A DNA stretch of 64,000 bases, taken from contig NZ_JACJSJ010000027.1 of the NCBI RefSeq assembly GCF_014698115.1, forward strand, positions 1-64,000. The letters are read 5' to 3'. Positions 44,432 to 52,544 of this stretch are shown here, piece by piece. The notes beneath the pieces were generated by a model. The model saw only the letters and a list, made by a program, of their open reading frames with translations. It did not search any database and had not been told where the DNA came from. The stretch comes from Nostoc sp. FACHB-973. GTDB taxonomy: Bacteria; Cyanobacteriota; Cyanobacteriia; Cyanobacteriales; Nostocaceae. A program made the translations under genes and the position numbers. The first letter of the stretch is position 1; every line of letters starts with the position of its first letter.

Positions 44432-45004
44432 TGTGATTTACCTGATAACTACAGAAAATTTACATTATTTAGGATAATTGTGGTGAGAAAATTGTGAAAA
44501 TTTGCAGCATCCAAATCCCTGGCTTCTTTGAGAAGTGGGGATCTAACTTTTTATTAATTATAACTATAGTTCAATGTGCTTCAGTTAAGGGTTGATTCTT
44601 TGTCAAAGTCAATTTTTTTAACGAACCGCAAAGGACGCAAAGGACGCAAAGGAAGAAAAGGAAGAAATGCTGAACTTAACTGTATTAAAGTATAGTTTCG
44701 ACTTTGGTTTGTAAATCGTGTTATTAAAAAAAATAAACTCACTAAATACTAAGAATAGACTTCTTGTTTGCGCCTATCCTTCGGGAACGGCTTCGCCGAA
44801 TGCGCCTTTGCGTGAGATAAAAATTTATTTATGCAAGAGACTCCATGAGCTGCGTTCACAAGGAACAATGAAAATTTCTTTTCCCTACTCCCCACTCCCC
44901 ACTCCCAACTCCCTATTTTCAAGGCAGGTCTAATATCTTGGTAGTTTGGTGAGCATATAGTTAGGGACTTCTGAATTCTGAGTTCTACTGTATTACCCAT
45001 TAGG
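44432..45004. repeat. Intergenic region with a dispersed TIR element
   Basis: No gene. The element at 44582-44682 (CAGTTAAG / CTTAACTG ends; tandem AAAGGACGC units) is listed separately. CTTCGGGAACGGCTTCGCCG at about 44780 is a small palindromic repeat. CCCCACT units occur at about 44887-44915 and TCTGAATTCTGAG at about 44970. Confidence 0.65.
44582..44682. repeat. Small inverted-end repeat, copy 1
   Basis: The ends are CAGTTAAG and CTTAACTG. The interior reads TTTTTTTAACGAACCGC, then AAAGGACGC units, then AAGAAATGCT. A second copy lies at 48839-48953 with the same ends and core but with a nested insertion CGCGCAGCGTCTCG. Confidence 0.8.
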
Positions 45005-46105
45005 TTAACTTTTGGCTGCAACTACTTGCTGATCGCGCCGTGCAACTTCTTTTCGTACTAAAGGAATGACATCACGGCCATAAGCGATCGCATCTTCCAA
45101 AGGATCGAAGCCCCGAATCAACAAGGTAGTTACACCTGCATCATAGTAATCAACTAAGGCTTCTGCAACTTGTTCTGGTGTACCTACTAACGCTGTGGTG
45201 TTACCGGCTGCACCTGTAGCTGCTGCGATCGGTGTCCATAGACGCTTATCGTAAACTTCGTTTTTGGCTGCGAAATCCAGCAGGCGTTGTGAACCTACTG
45301 CCTGGGGTCTAGCTGTGGGAGATGTTTTCGCCCCTCCTCGCAACTCTTGAATCTTTGCCAAAATGCTATGCGCCTTTTCCCAAGCTTCTTGTTCTGTAGC
45401 CCCAAGGATCGGTCGCAGGGACACGCTGAAACGAATAGAGCGATCGGGGGGTAAGGCAGCCCGAACTTCAGCAATGCGTTCTTTGACTGCGGCAATTGGT
45501 TCACCCCACAAGGCGTAAACATCACTGTGTTTTGCTCCCACTTTCACCGCTGGGCTGGATGCACCACCAAAGTAAAGCGGGATATAGGGTTTTTGTAGGG
45601 GCTTGATTGCAGAGAAAGCATCCTTGACGCGGTAGAATTCGCCTTCGTAATCAAAAGGAGTGTCACTTGTCCAGGTGCGACGAAGGATTTCTAAATATTC
45701 ATCAGTGCGGCGGTAGCGGTTATCATGATCTAACCAGTCACCATCTTTTTGTTGATCGGCATCGCTACCGCCGGTAATGATATGTATTGCTATGCGACCG
45801 TTGGTAAAATGGTCAAGGGTAGCTGCCTTGCGGGCTGCTAGAGTTGGTGCGACAAAACCCGGTCTGTGGGCAATTAAAAAGCCCAATCGCTCGGTTGCAA
45901 CTGCGGCAAAACTCGCAACAGTCAAACCATCAGGGCTACTAGAACTATAGCCAATTAATACTTTATCAAAGTCTGCTTCTTCATGGGCTTTAGCAAATTC
46001 CCGAACATAAGCTGGGTCGATAATGTCATCGCCCAGAGTACTTGTTGTACTATTTAATTCGGAAGCAGGTTTTGTCCGGATTAATCCAATAAACTCGACT
46101 GGCAT
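45005..46105 (-). CDS. LLM-class flavin monooxygenase (SsuD-like)
   Basis: A 366-residue FMNH2-dependent monooxygenase of the alkanesulfonate monooxygenase family: FDKVLIGYSSSSPDGL, LGFLIAHRPGFVAPTLAARK, the flavin loop GRIAIHIITGGSDADQQKDGD and YFGGASSPAVKVGAKHSDVY. It is shorter at the N-terminus and less similar to SsuD than the protein at 61358, so a different sulfonate or related substrate is likely. It lies 159 bases downstream of the Mrp-type gene on the same strand. Confidence 0.88.
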   Translation of the reverse strand: MPVEFIGLIRTKPASELNSTTSTLGDDIIDPAYVREFAKAHEEADFDKVLIGYSSSSPDGLTVASFAAVATERLGFLIAHRPGFVAPTLAARKAATLDHFTNGRIAIHIITGGSDADQQKDGDWLDHDNRYRRTDEYLEILRRTWTSDTPFDYEGEFYRVKDAFSAIKPLQKPYIPLYFGGASSPAVKVGAKHSDVYALWGEPIAAVKERIAEVRAALPPDRSIRFSVSLRPILGATEQEAWEKAHSILAKIQELRGGAKTSPTARPQAVGSQRLLDFAAKNEVYDKRLWTPIAAATGAAGNTTALVGTPEQVAEALVDYYDAGVTTLLIRGFDPLEDAIAYGRDVIPLVRKEVARRDQQVVAAKS

Positions 46106-46264
46106 AGTTTCTCCTGGGAATAGGAAGTGGGCATTAGTTAGGACTCATCATTTAAGACCATTTGTAGAGACGCGATTCATCGCGTCTTCATCCAAATATG
46201 TGTTGCAATCATTAATTGAATTGGTATTAGCGATCGCCATTATCAATCCTATTGACCAATTCCC

Positions 46265-47347
46265 TTAATATATTGCCATCTGGGCATTCAACACAGAGAA
46301 AAAAGTCGCATCCAAAGCTGTGGCGATTTGGACAAATACTCGGCTTGTTGTTGACTTAGAGTCAGCGAGTGTCAGCGGTTCTCCTGTATCACCTCCATTA
46401 CAAATGCGGGGATCGATGGGAACTTGTCCCAAAAGTGGTGCTTTGAGTTCATCTGCCAATTTTTGACCGCCACCAGTGCCGAAAATCGATGTTTTTTCAC
46501 CGCTACTACTGATGAAATAGCTCATATTCTCGATAATGCCGAGAACCGGAACCCCCACTTGGCGAAACATATGAATACTGCGGCGCACATCGGAAACAGC
46601 AACTTGTTGGGGAGTCGTTACTAATATGACTCCACAAATTGGGCTTTCTTGGACAATGGTGATTTGGGCATCACCAGTACCGGGAGGAAGGTCTATTAAT
46701 AAATAATCTAGTTCTCCCCACTCGACTTCGTGGATAAACTGGGTGATGATTTTGTGTAGGACTGGCCCACGCCATGCTAAAGGATGATCCGGTTCTGCTA
46801 ATAGTCCCACAGACATTACTTTAATGCCATAAGCCGACAAAGGTAAAAATCTCTGACCGTTGGGAGTATCAATAACTTGAACTTCAGATTTACCCAGTCC
46901 CAGCATTTGGGGAACATTAGGACCATAGACATCAGCATCCAATAGACCAACTTTAGCACCAGCTAATCTCAAAGCAACAGCTAGATTAACTGCGGTTGTA
47001 GATTTACCAACCCCCCCTTTTCCACTGGAGATTGCTAAGGTGGTTTTTACCTCCGGAATGGTGCATAGTTGAATGTAAGTTTTTTTGCACCAAGATAAAA
47101 GTGATAATACTGTTTTAATTTCTGCTTGTAATTGTTGCTGGTGAGAACCGATATAAAGCCGCAGGTAAACGTAGTCATCAACAACACGCAGATTTCGCAC
47201 CATTCCTAAAGTAACGATGTTGTTTTTCAGGGTGGGTTCGATGATTTGCTTAAGAAGTTGAATAACTTCTTGCTGACGGGCGATGATCTGGGGATCGGGA
47301 GGAGAAGTTTCTACTTGTTGATGTAATGATATGGAATTGTGTACCAT
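46265..47347 (-). CDS. Mrp/NBP35-type Fe-S cluster carrier ATPase
   Basis: A 360-residue ApbC/Mrp family P-loop ATPase. It has an N-terminal MIP18-like domain (about 20-95), the deviant Walker A SSGKGGVGKSTTAVN with two lysines, DADVYGPNVPQMLG, DYLLIDLPPGTGDAQ (Walker B) and GIIENMSYFI. Family members carry and deliver [4Fe-4S] clusters. The usual C-terminal CxxC is not evident (ISSSGEKTSIFG instead). The ATG at 47345-47347 was preferred to an upstream TTG. It sits in the same-strand group as the 8-Cys ferredoxin and AprA-like flavoprotein and could mature that ferredoxin. Confidence 0.88.
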   Translation of the reverse strand: MVHNSISLHQQVETSPPDPQIIARQQEVIQLLKQIIEPTLKNNIVTLGMVRNLRVVDDYVYLRLYIGSHQQQLQAEIKTVLSLLSWCKKTYIQLCTIPEVKTTLAISSGKGGVGKSTTAVNLAVALRLAGAKVGLLDADVYGPNVPQMLGLGKSEVQVIDTPNGQRFLPLSAYGIKVMSVGLLAEPDHPLAWRGPVLHKIITQFIHEVEWGELDYLLIDLPPGTGDAQITIVQESPICGVILVTTPQQVAVSDVRRSIHMFRQVGVPVLGIIENMSYFISSSGEKTSIFGTGGGQKLADELKAPLLGQVPIDPRICNGGDTGEPLTLADSKSTTSRVFVQIATALDATFFSVLNAQMAIY

Positions 47348-47382
47348 AATTAATTTTGATCGCAATGAGTTTTGTTCTTGAA

Positions 47383-47637
47383 TCTTGCCATAATAATTCG
47401 TAATTCGTAATGGGCTTCTCTACGAGACGCTACCGCGAACGCCCCGCTACGCTAACGTAATTCGTAATTATTACCCCTTAGCTAAAGTTAGCTGCTCTGA
47501 ATAATGATAATTGTTGATTTTTTAATTCATAAATTAAAGGGCTTGTAGCCTTAAAAAATTAATTATTAATTACAAATTAATAAATTTTTAATTACGAATT
47601 ACGAATTACGAATTATTTTTTCAATTGCTCGTTGCGC
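47383..47637. repeat. TAATTCG heptamers with a nested palindromic insertion
   Basis: ATTCGTAATT units at 47393-47413 are interrupted by GGGCTTCTCTACGAGACGC and CGCGAACGCCCCGCTACGCT (47414-47458), then resume at 47457-47472. Further units lie at 47590-47615. The nested piece resembles repeats at 48898-48920 and 59128-59150. Confidence 0.8.
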
Positions 47638-48555
47638 TTAAATAGACACATCGCGATCGGGGTCATCCAGTGCTTGTTTTAGGGCATTCAGAGCATCGTA
47701 ATTACCCAAATTACCAAGGGCGATCGCTGCTTCTTTTCGCACATCAGAATATTCATCTGTTAACGCTTCAATTAATTCAGGTAACAAGTTTTCATCTGGG
47801 GTTTTTTGTAATACTTGAATGGCAAACTTTCGCACTTGCCAATGTTCATCTTTGAGAGCAATTTTCAAAGCCGGAATTGCTTCGGCATTAGCGTGAATCG
47901 CCAGAGATTTTGCCGCATTTCTTCGCACCTGCCAATCATCATCAGAAGTCAGTGCTTGAGTGAGTAATCCTACAGCTTCTTTATCTGCTAAATGACCTAA
48001 AGTTAAAGTGGCTGCACGACGCACATTGTTATCTGGATCGTCTATTAAAGACAAAACTGGTGGACATATTTGCACCTGGTTTAAATAACGAACAGTTGTT
48101 ACAGCAGCTTCCCGCAGTTGGCTATTTTCTGATTCAAAAAAGGACAACACCGCAGGTAGAGATTGGACATCATGAATCTTGCGTAACAAAATTAGCACGT
48201 TAAGATTGAGATTGATATCTTCTTGGTGTAAGGCATCTAGTAACAGCAGCAGATGATCTGGGGTAACTAATTCACCTAAAGCTGATAGTGCCTCACTGCG
48301 AATTTCGGCATCGGGAGAAGTGAGAGATTTTAGTAAAGCCGGAACAGCAGCGGGATTGGCAATTTCCCAGAGTGCAGATACCGCAATTTTTTGTACTGCT
48401 GGGTTTTCGTCTTGGAGGGCGAGAATTAACGCCTCAACTGCTGCATCTTCTCCCAAGTGTTGTAAAGATTTTACCGCAACCAAGCGATCGCTGACTTCTG
48501 GCGATCGCAACATTTCCAACCATTGATTTAATTCCGAATCTGTATCCACAGTCAT
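47638..48555 (-). CDS. HEAT-repeat protein
   Basis: A 305-residue all-helical protein built of about nine HEAT/PBS-lyase-type repeats (for example VPALLKSLTSPDAEIRSEAL and NVRRAATLTLGHLADKEAV), regularly spaced by about 31 residues. Such scaffolds bind partner proteins or, in cyanobacteria, phycobilin-related clients. No catalytic residues are visible. It follows the ferredoxin gene by 9 bases and is probably in the same transcript, which suggests it serves that complex as a scaffold or chaperone. Confidence 0.88.
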   Translation of the reverse strand: MTVDTDSELNQWLEMLRSPEVSDRLVAVKSLQHLGEDAAVEALILALQDENPAVQKIAVSALWEIANPAAVPALLKSLTSPDAEIRSEALSALGELVTPDHLLLLLDALHQEDINLNLNVLILLRKIHDVQSLPAVLSFFESENSQLREAAVTTVRYLNQVQICPPVLSLIDDPDNNVRRAATLTLGHLADKEAVGLLTQALTSDDDWQVRRNAAKSLAIHANAEAIPALKIALKDEHWQVRKFAIQVLQKTPDENLLPELIEALTDEYSDVRKEAAIALGNLGNYDALNALKQALDDPDRDVSI

Positions 48556-48564
48556 TGGGAAACC

Positions 48565-48792
48565 TCAGCGCAACAAAAAGGGAATTTGTACAGTGATTGC
48601 ATTGGTGGGACATTCTTTTTCACAAGGGAGACAAAACCAGCATTCGTCATATTTCATATAGGCTTTGCCTGTCTCTGGGTTTTTTGCTAATACATCCAAG
48701 GGACAAACTTCAATGCAAGCAACACATTTTTCTAAACATTTAGATTCATCGACGATTACCGGGACATCTACTCTTTGGGTGATTAAAGCCAT
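48565..48792 (-). CDS. 8-Cys dicluster ferredoxin (AprB-like)
   Basis: A 75-residue protein with two [4Fe-4S] motifs: C19-x3-C23-x2-C26-x3-C30P and C51-x2-C54-x2-C57-x3-C61P. The tail after the second motif (TNAITVQIP) and the KAYMKYDECWFC segment recall the beta subunit of adenylylsulfate reductase. The AprA-like flavoprotein at 49451 is on the same strand, with a GNAT gene and one inserted repeat between them. The two probably form an electron-transfer pair. Confidence 0.88.
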   Translation of the reverse strand: MALITQRVDVPVIVDESKCLEKCVACIEVCPLDVLAKNPETGKAYMKYDECWFCLPCEKECPTNAITVQIPFLLR

Positions 48793-48838
48793 ATTTTTAC
48801 TTGATTGTTTAAATTGTTAACTATGGATGAATACGATT

Positions 48839-48953
48839 CAGTTAAGGCTACAACTCTTGGTCAAATTAAATTTTTTTAACGAACCGCTAAGGACGCATTC
48901 GCGCAGCGTCTCGTCAGAGAAGGACGCAAAGAGAAGAAAGAAATGCTTAACTG
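48839..48953. repeat. Small inverted-end repeat, copy 2
   Basis: Same ends (CAGTTAAG / CTTAACTG) and core as 44582-44682, with a nested 27-base insertion ATTCGCGCAGCGTCTCG... between the GGACGC units. It separates the ferredoxin gene from the GNAT gene. Confidence 0.8.
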
Positions 48954-48974
48954 AATTGTATTGGACTATGAATT

Positions 48975-49433
48975 TTACAATGTTTTAGCAAAAGTCATTG
49001 ATTGTTTGATATTTCTATAGCCAATTTTTTCATAAAACAAATGAGCCTCTTTTCGTTTGATATTAGAATTGAGCCTTATGCCATCACATCCAAGTAAACT
49101 AGCCCATTGTTCAATCTGCTGCATTAAAAATCTGCCAATTCCATGATTTCGATAATCTTTATCTACAACTAAACCAAGAATCATCGCTTGTTTTGGCATC
49201 ACTATTAAGTCATAGATGTGTGCGTGTACCCAACCAATTACATAATCATTTTCTACAGTTGCAACATAGACAATGTGAGAATTATTATTTTCGATTTGCA
49301 GAAGACGCTGTTCTATTTGTGTTTTCGTAGCAGGATAGTTAAGCTGCTCAGAAAGAATAGCTATTTGTTCTGCATCCTGAATTTTTGATTGCCTAATTTT
49401 AACTTGCACATCAGTAGAAACTTTATTAGTCAT
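48975..49433 (-). CDS. GNAT N-acetyltransferase
   Basis: A 152-residue GNAT protein. Motif A is ILGLVVDKDYRNHGIGRFLM (acetyl-CoA pyrophosphate loop RNHGIG), followed by HLFYEKIGYRNIKQ, the typical C-terminal strand. The substrate is unknown. It lies 17 bases downstream of the AprA-like gene, so it is probably cotranscribed with it. Confidence 0.9.
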   Translation of the reverse strand: MTNKVSTDVQVKIRQSKIQDAEQIAILSEQLNYPATKTQIEQRLLQIENNNSHIVYVATVENDYVIGWVHAHIYDLIVMPKQAMILGLVVDKDYRNHGIGRFLMQQIEQWASLLGCDGIRLNSNIKRKEAHLFYEKIGYRNIKQSMTFAKTL

Positions 49434-49450
49434 AATCCTATGCAGAGCTT

Positions 49451-51163
49451 TTATCGGACTGCTACATCGTAAAACTCTTTTTGTAAATCTATGTCAATAA
49501 TATAAGGCTCCACTGGACGCTTAAAAAGTACCATTTCTCCTGTGTCATGCTTTTTCAAATTGACGTGACAAAACCATTCTTCATTATTTTTATCTGGAAA
49601 ATCCAAACGATAATGATATAAACCCCAGCGGCTTTCCCGGCGATATAAAGATGCGCGTGCTGCCATTTCTGCACAATCACGAATAAAATACACTTCCATG
49701 CAGCGCATTAGTTCGTGAGGATCTCGCGCTCCCATTTGCGCTAGTGTTTCTTCATAGCGGAGAAAGTTATGCAAGCCAATTTCCATTTTGTTAGCAGATT
49801 TGGGCGGTTGTAAATAATCATTCACCAGTCGGCGTAACTTATATTCTACCTGGGTGTGAGGAATGCCATTTGGCTGATTTAAAGGTGCATAAATTCTAGA
49901 TTTTTCTGCTTCTAAAAAATCAAACTCCGGCTCTAAATGCTCCAAATTTTGAATATATTCAATTGCATTTTCTCCCGCCAATCTTCCAAACACAAATGCA
50001 CCAATCATATAATTATGGGGGACGCTGGCCATGTCTCCGGCTGCATAAAGTCCTGGTACTGTGGTTTCTGCTTTTTCGTTCACCCAAACACCAGATGCAC
50101 TATGTCCACTACATAACCCGATTTCGGAAATGTTCATTTCAACTGCATGGGTGCGGTAGTCTTCACCTCTACCCTGATGAAAACGTTCTCTACTAGGACG
50201 CTCATTTGCCCATAAAATAGATTCAATTTCGGAAATTGTATCGTCATCCAAATGGTTCATTTTCATTTGAATGGGGCCTTTACCAGAGTTTAATTCTTTC
50301 CAAATTTCTAGCATCATTTGACCACTCCAGTAATCACAATTAATGAAGCGGTGTCCTTCGGCGTTGGCTGTATATGCTCCAAATGGCCCAGCAACATAAG
50401 CGCAGGCGGGGCCGTTGTAATCTTTAATTAGGGGGTTGATTTGGAAGCATTCGATGTTGCTCAGTTCTGCGCCTGCATGGTACGCCATTGAGTAGCCATC
50501 GCCAGCATTGGTAGGGTTTTCGTAAGTACCGTAGAGATAGCCTGATGCAGGTAGTCCCAAGCGTCCGCAGGCTCCTGTGCTGAGGATGACGGCTTTTGCT
50601 TGGATGACGACGAAATCGCCGCCGCGCACGTCAAACCCAACTGCACCGATCGCTCTACCATCTTTTACTAAGACTCTCGTGGCCATCACCCGGTTAGTCA
50701 CCTTGACTTTATGGCGCTTGACTTGTCGGGTGAGAATTTGCTTAAGATCTTTACCTTCTGGCATGGGCAACACATATTTACCTACCCGATGCACTTGTTT
50801 GAGGTCATAATTACCTTGGGGATCTTTTTGGAACTTAACGCCCCAGCTTTCCAACTCTTGAATAGTTTCGTAACCCAGCTTTCCGGTTTGGTAGACAGCT
50901 TTTTGGTGGACAATGCCATCATTGGCAATGGTGACTTCACGCACGTACTGTTCTGGGGTGGAATGTCCGGGGATGACGGCTGTGTTTACCCCATCCATTC
51001 CCATTGCGATCGCACCACTGCGACGAATATTCGCTTTTTCCAAAATTAAGACTTGGCGATCGCTATTAGCCTGTTTAGCTTTAATTGCAGCCATTGTCCC
51101 CGCCGTACCGCCCCCAATGACTAGGACATCCGTTTTTATCCACTGTGTATTTACGTTTGTCAT
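49451..51163 (-). CDS. AprA-like FAD flavoprotein (fumarate reductase/SDH family)
   Basis: A 570-residue flavoprotein of the fumarate reductase/succinate dehydrogenase/adenylylsulfate reductase alpha superfamily. The FAD motif is VLVIGGGTAGTMAAIKAKQA, followed by LILEKANIRRSGAI, AVILSTGACGRLG, and TTVPGLYAAGDMASVPHNYM with GAFVFGRLAGENA near the C-terminal half. The C-terminal helical part contains RWGLYHYRLDFP. It lacks a signal peptide and is soluble. The neighbouring 8-Cys ferredoxin, SsuA-like lipoprotein and SsuD-like monooxygenase suggest an oxidoreductase acting on a sulfur compound. It is a relative of AprA but unlikely to be a true APS reductase. Confidence 0.85.
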   Translation of the reverse strand: MTNVNTQWIKTDVLVIGGGTAGTMAAIKAKQANSDRQVLILEKANIRRSGAIAMGMDGVNTAVIPGHSTPEQYVREVTIANDGIVHQKAVYQTGKLGYETIQELESWGVKFQKDPQGNYDLKQVHRVGKYVLPMPEGKDLKQILTRQVKRHKVKVTNRVMATRVLVKDGRAIGAVGFDVRGGDFVVIQAKAVILSTGACGRLGLPASGYLYGTYENPTNAGDGYSMAYHAGAELSNIECFQINPLIKDYNGPACAYVAGPFGAYTANAEGHRFINCDYWSGQMMLEIWKELNSGKGPIQMKMNHLDDDTISEIESILWANERPSRERFHQGRGEDYRTHAVEMNISEIGLCSGHSASGVWVNEKAETTVPGLYAAGDMASVPHNYMIGAFVFGRLAGENAIEYIQNLEHLEPEFDFLEAEKSRIYAPLNQPNGIPHTQVEYKLRRLVNDYLQPPKSANKMEIGLHNFLRYEETLAQMGARDPHELMRCMEVYFIRDCAEMAARASLYRRESRWGLYHYRLDFPDKNNEEWFCHVNLKKHDTGEMVLFKRPVEPYIIDIDLQKEFYDVAVR

Positions 51164-51269
51164 TTGTCATTTGTCCTTTATCATTTGTTTTATAGCCAAT
51201 AGCTAATGACGACTTTCGCAAAATTAGTAATTAATTACGAATTACGAATTACAAATTACGAATTACAAA

Positions 51270-52343
51270 TTATTTCTTCCCTTGCAAAACTATTTCTTTA
51301 ACTTTAATTTCTTTGGGGATCAATTTGATTTTATAAAAAGTATCTGCAACCTCTTGTTGTTTACTAATCACTTCATCCGTGAGCGGAAGTACATCATACT
51401 CGCGCCGCTTTTCAGCTATCTCCAACACAGAAGCATCTATTCCCAATGCTGGGGAAAGGAGTTTAGCAACATCACTGGGATTACTTTTCGCCCAATCACT
51501 AACTTTCTTAACCTCATCCACAACTGTTTTCAAAGCATCCGGCTTGGTGTCAACAAAAGATTTAGCCGCGAGATAATAACCACGATTGGGAGCTAATCCC
51601 GTTCCATCTGTTAAAGTGCGTGCGCCTGTTGCTGCTTCTGCTGCGGCTAAGTACGGGTCCCAAATTGCCCAAGCCTCGACGTTCTTACTTTCAAAGGCAG
51701 CGCGAGCATCGGCTGGTGGCAGAGTTTTTGGCTGAATATCGCTGTATTTTAGTCCTGCCTTTTCTAAAGCTCTGACTAATAAATAGTTAGCATTAGAACC
51801 TTTAGCAAAAGCAACTCTTTTACCTTTGAGTTCAGCTACACTTTTAATAGGTGAATCTTTAGGAACCAGGATAGCTTCAGCCTTAGGACTCCAAGGATCG
51901 TAGGCAACATAAACTAAAGGAATTCCCCCCGCTTGGGCAAATATTGGTGGTGATTCCCCAGTATAGCCAAAGTCAATGCTACCTGCGTTTAATGCTTCCA
52001 ACATCGGAGGTCCAGCAGGAAATTCTGACCAAGTTACCGAAGCACCGGAGGCTGCAAAGGCTTTCTCTAAATCCCCTCTTGCTTTAAGCGCATAAAGGAT
52101 AGTTGATGCTTTCTGGTAACCAATACGAACTACAGTGCTGCTAGTTGTCTGGGTTGTTTGGGTCGTTCCAGTGTTGCTTGTGGTTGGAGAACAACCAAAA
52201 ACAGCCAATGCTAAACCAAGTCCGACTGTAAACATTAAGGAAAAGGTGTAAATCCTTTGCTGTTTTAATCTCTTGAGGAAGGCTATGTTTCTGCCCGCCG
52301 CAGACATGGCAATGCTCAGCAACCGAGTTGGAAAGAACTTCAT
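51270..52343 (-). CDS. ssuA: SsuA-like aliphatic sulfonate-binding lipoprotein
   Basis: A 357-residue ABC-transporter solute-binding protein of the SsuA family: RIGYQKASTILYALKARGDL, ALNAGSIDFGYTGESPPIFAQ, LKGKRVAFAKGSNANYLLVRAL and AWAIWDPYLAAAE. The signal peptide ends in lipobox AVFGC, so Cys51 would be lipidated. The ATG at 52341-52343 was chosen because GGAGG (complement of 52350-52354) lies 6 bases upstream. Codons further upstream are encoded by the left end of a TnpB element. It probably works with the SsuBC transporter at 59356-61075. Confidence 0.9.
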   Translation of the reverse strand: MKFFPTRLLSIAMSAAGRNIAFLKRLKQQRIYTFSLMFTVGLGLALAVFGCSPTTSNTGTTQTTQTTSSTVVRIGYQKASTILYALKARGDLEKAFAASGASVTWSEFPAGPPMLEALNAGSIDFGYTGESPPIFAQAGGIPLVYVAYDPWSPKAEAILVPKDSPIKSVAELKGKRVAFAKGSNANYLLVRALEKAGLKYSDIQPKTLPPADARAAFESKNVEAWAIWDPYLAAAEAATGARTLTDGTGLAPNRGYYLAAKSFVDTKPDALKTVVDEVKKVSDWAKSNPSDVAKLLSPALGIDASVLEIAEKRREYDVLPLTDEVISKQQEVADTFYKIKLIPKEIKVKEIVLQGKK

Positions 52344-52349
52344 CGGAAA

Positions 52350-52354
52350 CCTCC
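52350..52354 (-). promoter_or_regulatory. Shine-Dalgarno site fixing the ssuA-like start
   Basis: GGAGG on the minus strand, 6 bases before the ATG at 52343. It abuts the left-end hairpin of TnpB element 2, so the ssuA-like gene keeps its ribosome binding site but has lost its original upstream DNA. Confidence 0.75.
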
Positions 52355-52544
52355 GAGAAACCCCGACCCTTTTAGGGCGGGGAGGGATAGGAGGGCGAGT
52401 GAGGAGTTCCACCCCCGAACGAAACCAATAAGCGTAGCTCTTGGAAGTGAAGGGGTGGGCGAAGAACGAGCGATAGAACCGTGCATAGTAACAAGGGTTG
52501 AAATAAGTAGGACTTGCTGTTAAATAGATTAAATAGCGAAAACA

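Noticed and set aside
49451-51163. L-aspartate oxidase or true succinate dehydrogenase subunit A
   Set aside because: No NadB signature and no SDH iron-sulfur or membrane subunits nearby; the 8-Cys AprB-like ferredoxin and sulfur genes favour an AprA-like reading.
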